From Azospirillum oryzae (GTDB lineage: Bacteria > Pseudomonadota > Alphaproteobacteria > Azospirillales > Azospirillaceae), in NCBI RefSeq assembly GCF_008364795.1, contig NZ_VTTM01000008.1, positions 207,449-271,448 on the forward strand: a DNA stretch of 64,000 nucleotides, given 5' to 3'. Positions 59,922 to 64,000 of this stretch are shown here, piece by piece. Each line of letters opens with the position of its first letter. The stretch's first letter is position 1. Position numbers and translations under genes: made by a program. The notes beneath the pieces were generated by a model that saw nothing but the letters and a program-made list of their open reading frames with translations, was not told the DNA's origin and made no database searches.

Positions 59922-60119
59922 ATGCTAGCCACCCACCCAAGCAAGCGCCTGTCGTCGGTCCATTTTCTGCGCGGGAAAATGTTCATTCAGACCGCTTCGG
60001 CGCTCCCGGCTGCCGTGAGCATTGCCGATGAACGGCAACGCCAGCTGGAGCGTGGCGCCCGGCTTCGTGGCTGGGACGACGACGGTGGTGCGCAGCCGGA
60101 AGAGCACGCCAAGGAGTGA
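59922..60119 (+). CDS. Small hypothetical protein
   Basis: A 65-residue protein (MLATHPSKRLSSVHFLRGKM...ADERQRQLERGARLRGWDDDG) with a basic, helical start and acidic tail. GAGAGGAG lies about 8 nt upstream of the ATG. I know no family for it; it follows a cluster of other tiny genes and could be a chance frame. Confidence 0.5.
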   Translation: MLATHPSKRLSSVHFLRGKMFIQTASALPAAVSIADERQRQLERGARLRGWDDDGGAQPEEHAKE

Positions 60120-60184
60120 AGCGCGCTTCACTCGACGTTCAAGTCCGATCGTCCAACTGTGAATCGGCATGGAATACGGGCTCC

Positions 60185-60319
60185 GTCGCGATGACCGCGG
60201 ACAACCTTGCGGACGAGCTTGCGGCTGTGACCGGTGCGGCGGACGATCTCCTGGATGGCGACGCCCTCCTTGGCCAAGGCGAGAATGACGCCGTTGGTCT
60301 CCTCCCGGCGCAGATCGAG
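60185..60319 (-). pseudogene. Transposase remnant (helix-turn-helix part, ISL3-like)
   Basis: On the minus strand the frame reads LDLRREETNGVILALAKEGV and then AIQEIVRRTGHSRKLVRKVV, the HTH region of ISL3-like transposases; flanking frames do not continue. The fragment is a decayed insertion. The rest of the 60120-60655 gap shows no gene. Confidence 0.6.
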
Positions 60320-60655
60320 CCATGATGCCGATGCCGCGGATGAAGCCGGAACGGACAACAATCCAGCGCCATCAAATCTGCGACAGAGCCCCTTTCCCGC
60401 GCCGATCCAGGGTCCCGATCTCAAGCCGATCGACCCCTGCCGTCATCTGATTGTTGAAATGGTCTGTTAGACTTTCGCATGGAGCTGAAATACGGAAGCA
60501 GTGAGCGGTCTATACCAAGTACCAACTGTCTGCTCGTTGGAGCCGGTCCGATATTTGGAACTCATCCGCAACGGCCGGCGCGAGGCGTCGGTCTGGGTGA
60601 GCCGGATAAGCGTCGTGAAGGTTCGCGGCGCGCCCAGCGCCAATGGGAGCCAACC

Positions 60656-61216
60656 ATGTCGGACATCATCATCACCGAAAAGCAACTCTCCAAGTCCGCC
60701 TTCTCGGCGGTCATCAACCTGCCGATCGAGCAGGTTGACATCGCCGACTGGCTGTTCAATCTGCCGGAAGCCGAGTACCAGCGCTGCTGCCCGCCCGACC
60801 ACATCTCGGCCGGCTCGACCACGACCGACGACGGCAAGCGCATGTCGATCAATGTGGAGATGATCGGTCAGACCTTGATGGTCCAGCACTACGTTGCCGA
60901 GGTCGCCACCCCGAGCCTGTGCAAGATGGTCTCGACCTCGGACGCCTTCACCCCGAACGGCCGCACGCGTGTCCAGGTCATCTGGACCCTCAGCGTCGAG
61001 AAGATCGACGATAAGAGCTGCAAGTACACCAACAGCGTGGTCGCCCACCCGACCCAGGAATTCCTCGATTTCATCGACAAGCACGGCACGCCGTTCGATG
61101 ACGCCGCGGCCGCCCGTCAACGCGACGGCGGCGACCACAACAGCCGCGAAACCCCGCTGTTCGCCGCCAGCATCGAGCGCCGGGCCCTGGCCCGCAGCGT
61201 CGCCAAGGCCGCTTGA
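60656..61216 (+). CDS. Hypothetical protein, possibly SRPBCC-like
   Basis: A 186-residue soluble protein beginning SDIIITEKQLSKSAFSAVIN and containing LPIEQVDIADWLFNLPEAEYQRC, VEMIGQTLMVQHYVAEV and RVQVIWTLSVEKIDDKSCKYTNSVVAHPT, a helix-then-sheet plan resembling SRPBCC/START-type ligand-binding folds. The assignment is tentative. GGGAG at 6 nt precedes the ATG. The N-terminal part is rich in Ile and Leu, and codon use is ordinary for the genome. Confidence 0.72.
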   Translation: MSDIIITEKQLSKSAFSAVINLPIEQVDIADWLFNLPEAEYQRCCPPDHISAGSTTTDDGKRMSINVEMIGQTLMVQHYVAEVATPSLCKMVSTSDAFTPNGRTRVQVIWTLSVEKIDDKSCKYTNSVVAHPTQEFLDFIDKHGTPFDDAAAARQRDGGDHNSRETPLFAASIERRALARSVAKAA

Positions 61217-61283
61217 GCCTTCCATCAACCCGATCGAGCGCAGGACGGCTCCCCCGGCAATCCGTCCCGCAGTCCATCGACGT

Positions 61284-62276
61284 TCAGCCCGGCCCTTGCG
61301 GTCGGGACTGAACCGCCGTCCCGGCTACGCGTGGCTTCACAGTCTTGTCCTCGGAAGGGTGAAGCAAGCCCTGCTCTCGGGCCCGGTCGAGGAGGGCTTT
61401 GACGCTCGATGGCGCCCAGGTCCGGGCGCCGGTTTTGGTCGGGATGCCCTGACGCTCCAGCTGGCGGCCGATGCGGGCGAGCGTCGGCTTCTCCCCATCG
61501 GTCGCGTTGTGGATGGTGGCGACCAATTCCACCAAGCGCCTGTCCTGCACCACCGCCTTCTTGGAGTGGCGCGGCGCCGCCTTCAGCAGGCTGGGATCGG
61601 CCAAGCCGTCGCCGACCAGGCGACGGACGGCCCGGATCAGCGCGTCGCGCGTCCAGGGCGCCGGGTTGTCGCCCGGGCGCTTCTTCACCGCCGTGTTGAG
61701 CACGTCGACGACGCGGTCCCACGGGTGCGCCGGCCGCAGCCGTTCGACGACCGGCAGAAACTCCCCGGCGCCCGCAGCGACCCGCTCGCTGAGGCGGTCG
61801 TCCCGGGCGTGGGCCACCCGGCGCCGGGCGAGCGGGTCCTTGGCGATCAGTCCCGGATTGCCCGGCTGCTTGCCGATCGCCTTGGCGGCCCTCACGCCGG
61901 CCTTCGTCCGCTCGCGGATCAACGAGCGCTCGAACTCGGCTACGGCGCCGAGGATCTGCAGGGTGAATTTCCCCTGCGGGCTGCCGGTGTCGATCGGATC
62001 GCCGAGCGACTTGAAGGCCGCTCCCTTGCGTTCCAGGCCATCGATCACATCGAGCAGATGGGCGAGCGAGCGTGCCAGGCGGTCGATGCGCACCACCACC
62101 AGCGTGTCGCCCTTGCGGACCCGGTTCAGCACCGCCTTGAGCTGCGGCCGCTCGCGGTCGGCGCCTGAGGCGTTCTCCCGAAAGACCTCGGTGCAGCCGA
62201 ATGCCTTCAGGTCGAGGAACTGCGCCTCGGTCGACTGGTCCTCGGTGGAGACACGTGCGTAGCCGATGAGGGCCAT
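61284..62276 (-). CDS. Serine recombinase (resolvase/invertase family)
   Basis: This 330-residue recombinase begins MALIGYARVSTEDQSTEAQFLDL with the catalytic Ser in YARVSTEDQ and the conserved Arg residues in RIDRLARSLAHLLD and FERSLIRERTKAG. The N-terminal ~150 residues are the resolvase catalytic domain; the C-terminus (residues 190-330) has a long helical and HTH-like part (TLARIGRQLERQGIPTKTGARTWAPSSVKALLDR) as in inversion/integration recombinases of mobile elements. The ATG at 62276 gives the normal opening. It is likely the mobility gene of the surrounding accessory segment. Confidence 0.93.
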   Translation of the reverse strand: MALIGYARVSTEDQSTEAQFLDLKAFGCTEVFRENASGADRERPQLKAVLNRVRKGDTLVVVRIDRLARSLAHLLDVIDGLERKGAAFKSLGDPIDTGSPQGKFTLQILGAVAEFERSLIRERTKAGVRAAKAIGKQPGNPGLIAKDPLARRRVAHARDDRLSERVAAGAGEFLPVVERLRPAHPWDRVVDVLNTAVKKRPGDNPAPWTRDALIRAVRRLVGDGLADPSLLKAAPRHSKKAVVQDRRLVELVATIHNATDGEKPTLARIGRQLERQGIPTKTGARTWAPSSVKALLDRAREQGLLHPSEDKTVKPRVAGTAVQSRPQGPG

Positions 62277-62614
62277 GGGTGCCTGTTTCCTGTGTCCGAT
62301 GGCTTCCCAACCAACAGGGCAAGGCAACCCCATCCGGCCGGCTGCGCTAGAATACCCTGTTTTCAGGTCTACCGCATGACTATAACCGTCCGGTTGATAC
62401 CCAGCGGAAAAAATTCGGCCGCCACGCCTGCCCCCAATCCTCTCCGCAGACAGCGAGACAAGACGCCAAACCAGACGATCGGCCGGTAAGCGCCGGCCGA
62501 GATGGTCGGACGCGCAACCCCATGCTGGGTAAGGTTCGCCCGCTTCCCGATGTCGGTGCAGTTAGAAAAGATCGCTGCAATCGGCTATCCTGGCGCGGCT
62601 GTCCCGGAGCCGCG
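62277..62614. other. Region between recombinase and DUF1612-like gene, possible recombination site
   Basis: This 340-bp gap contains no gene. It holds a short palindrome AACCG-tc-CGGTT (62384-62395) and a hairpin CGGCCGG/CCGGCCG near 62481-62500. Resolvases often act next to their own gene, so this is a candidate res region, but no defined repeats were found. Confidence 0.35.
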
Positions 62615-63847
62615 ATGATCCTCCTCTCCCTTCTCCCCGCCCTGCTCGCCGCCGAACGCGCGCTCGGCCGCCTCGACCAGGCGCTCGCCGACCCGGCGCG
62701 GCGCCGACGCCTCGCCGCCGATGCCGCCCGCCGCTCGGCCGCCGCCGTGATCCGGCTCGACGGCCACCGCCTCGACGCCCACGACTTCCAGCGCGCCCTG
62801 GCCGCCCCGGAGCACGCCCAGGGCGAGGCCGCCCGCGCCGCCCTGCTGGTGCCGCTGTTCGCCCAGCTGCCGGCCGGCCTGACCGTCGCCCTGCCGCCGG
62901 AGCGCGCCCCCGTCCGGCCTGCGTCGGTCCCGGCCAGGGAGGCGGACCCGGGGGACGTCGTGGCCGCGGTGCGCGCCTCGATCGCCGCGCTGGAGGCGGT
63001 CGATCTCGGGGGCGGCGAGGACCCGGAGGACGTGGAAGGCGATGCGGCCGGCGCCGTCCCGCCGCTGCTGGCGCCCTGGACCCGGCCCTGGCTGGACGAG
63101 TTGCACCAGCGCTGGAGTGTTGCCCAGGGCGGCCGTCCGGTCGGCCTCGGCGAGGCCCGCGCCGCCGATGCCGGTCCGGCGCTGCAGGCGGTGGCCGAGG
63201 CCCTGGATGCCGCCCCCGGCCTGCTCGGGGCTGCGGCGGCGATCCGCGCCCTGGCGCTGCGGCCCGACCCGGGAGCGCCGGAGCGCCGCGGTCCGGACGA
63301 TGATGTCGAAAGCGTCGCCCTGCGCGCCGCGGTCGCGGCGGGGCGGCCGCCGACCTCCTGGTGGAGCGTGGTGGTGTGGCTCGCCGCCCCCGATCTGGTC
63401 CGTGCCGCCTGCCGCCTGCATCATGCTTGGCCGCCGCTGACGGCAGCGCTCGCCCGCGACGTCACCGGCTACCGGCTCGCCCTGGGTGGGACCGAGGGCG
63501 CCTGGACCCGCTGGATCCTCGACAGCATTCCCGAGCTGGTGGCGCATGAGTTGGAACGGCTGCGCCACCTCGATCTGCTGCAGGAGCATTGGGAGGCGCG
63601 GCTGGCCGCCACGCCGCGGCGCAGCAGCTCGCGGCTGCCCGACGTGCTGGACTGGCTGCACGACCGTCCGGCCTTCACCATCAGCCGGGTGGCGGGCGAG
63701 CTGAAGGGGCGTTGCGGCCTGTCGCTGCGCGGGGTGCATCTGCTGGTGGAGCAGCTCGCCAAGGCCGGCGTGGTGCGCGACATCGCCGACCGCGGCGGCG
63801 AGCGGGTCTGGGCCTGCGACCTCAGCTTCCTGCCGCCCGGCCGCTGA
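62615..63847 (+). CDS. DUF1612-like helix-turn-helix protein
   Basis: This 410-residue soluble protein has an Ala/Arg/Leu-rich N-terminus (LLAAERALGRLDQALADPARRRRLAADAARRSAAAVI) and a C-terminal winged-helix part (SSRLPDVLDWLHDRPAFTISRVAGELKGRCGLSLRGVHLLVEQLAKAGVV...ERVWACD) resembling DUF1612/RHE_PE00001-type proteins of rhizobial plasmids. The C-terminal likeness is the only firm link. CCGGAG precedes the ATG at 62615. It sits between a recombinase and an insertion sequence, so it is likely accessory. Confidence 0.62.
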   Translation: MILLSLLPALLAAERALGRLDQALADPARRRRLAADAARRSAAAVIRLDGHRLDAHDFQRALAAPEHAQGEAARAALLVPLFAQLPAGLTVALPPERAPVRPASVPAREADPGDVVAAVRASIAALEAVDLGGGEDPEDVEGDAAGAVPPLLAPWTRPWLDELHQRWSVAQGGRPVGLGEARAADAGPALQAVAEALDAAPGLLGAAAAIRALALRPDPGAPERRGPDDDVESVALRAAVAAGRPPTSWWSVVVWLAAPDLVRAACRLHHAWPPLTAALARDVTGYRLALGGTEGAWTRWILDSIPELVAHELERLRHLDLLQEHWEARLAATPRRSSSRLPDVLDWLHDRPAFTISRVAGELKGRCGLSLRGVHLLVEQLAKAGVVRDIADRGGERVWACDLSFLPPGR

Positions 63848-63925
63848 ACGGCCGGGCCTTATCCAGCAGGCCATGGCGCAGTTGGACCGGCGGACCGTGA
63901 TGCGGCGTCCTGAGGAAGGCCTTAG

Positions 63926-64000
63926 AGCACCTAACAAAAGGGCGTTTGGGCTGTTGAGAGGTGTATGGCTTCACCTCTCGTATCCGACGCCCTTTGGGCG
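63926..64000 (+). mobile_element. Left end of an IS5-type insertion sequence (runs off the window)
   Basis: GAGCACCTAACAAAA (63926-63940) looks like a terminal inverted repeat preceded by TTA, which fits the 3-bp TNA target duplication of some IS5 subgroups. A transposase start follows. The right half lies outside. Confidence 0.75.
63965..64000 (+). CDS. IS5-family transposase, first 12 codons only
   Basis: The frame from ATG 63965 reads MASPLVSDALWA and is still open at the window edge. LVSDALWA near the N-terminus is a frequent opening of IS5-family transposases of Azospirillum and relatives. GAGAGG stands a few bases upstream. Only the start can be judged here. Confidence 0.72.
   Translation, partial: MASPLVSDALWA

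Overview
The window is GC-rich, densely coding bacterial chromosome (or chromid) DNA from an alphaproteobacterium, most likely Azospirillum or a close relative in the Rhodospirillales. The pointers are the alphaproteobacterial LexA-type boxes (GTTC-N7-GTTC), an IF-3 gene with a non-canonical start, HWE/HisKA_2-type signalling, YsnF/DUF2382 stress proteins and the two-enzyme methionine-salvage pair. The genus assignment is inference from gene content and protein character. No rRNA, tRNA or CRISPR array was seen.

Layout. 1-8.9 kb: the end of manC, a three-gene type I secretion cassette (small conserved protein, ABC exporter with a degenerate C39 domain, HlyD adaptor), a large polytopic membrane protein and galE, closed by a strong terminator. 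8.9-19.3 kb: one long minus-strand surface-polysaccharide locus, in transcription order wzm, wzt, a methyltransferase/coiled-coil/double-GT2 fusion, rmlC, rmlB, rmlD, rmlA and a UDP-glucuronate decarboxylase. It should make dTDP-L-rhamnose and UDP-xylose and export a glycan by the ABC route. Diverging from it across a 640-bp AT-rich control region is a tightly overlapping sulfotransferase-cysD-cysNC operon, which supplies PAPS and a sulfotransferase; together the two operons suggest a sulfated rhamnose-containing surface glycan.

24-31 kb: methionine salvage (mtnP, mtnA), an SOS-boxed DNA-repair pair (SplB-like radical SAM protein plus DUF4130-UdgX) and a TPR/glycosyltransferase-like protein. 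31-41 kb: a DUF2076 protein, a nucleotide-sugar dehydrogenase, a zinc metallopeptidase, infC with an apparent ATA start, two hybrid histidine kinases and a D,D-carboxypeptidase with SPOR domain. 41.5-46 kb: a metal-resistance locus (MerR regulator, P1B ATPase, DUF411 protein). A GT-like gene sits between regulator and pump, and each side of it carries a copy of the same MerR-type promoter-operator.

46-56.7 kb: an acyltransferase, a YkvA-like protein, gmhB, a receiver-like protein, a LuxR regulator, aqpZ, a ClC channel, an SOS-boxed DUF1579-like gene and three stress or granule-like proteins. 56.7-64 kb is an accessory, AT-richer and mosaic stretch: a HisKA_2 kinase whose LOV-like sensor lacks the photoactive Cys, ExoD, several tiny proteins, a transposase remnant, a serine recombinase, a DUF1612-like protein and, at the right edge, the start of an IS5-type insertion sequence.

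The most unusual DNA feature is a 104-bp bipartite palindromic element present twice at one mismatch (38.9 and 47.95 kb), whose TAG...CTA ends supply the stop codons of three of the four adjoining genes. A structurally related, diverged copy near 53.9 kb supplies a fourth.
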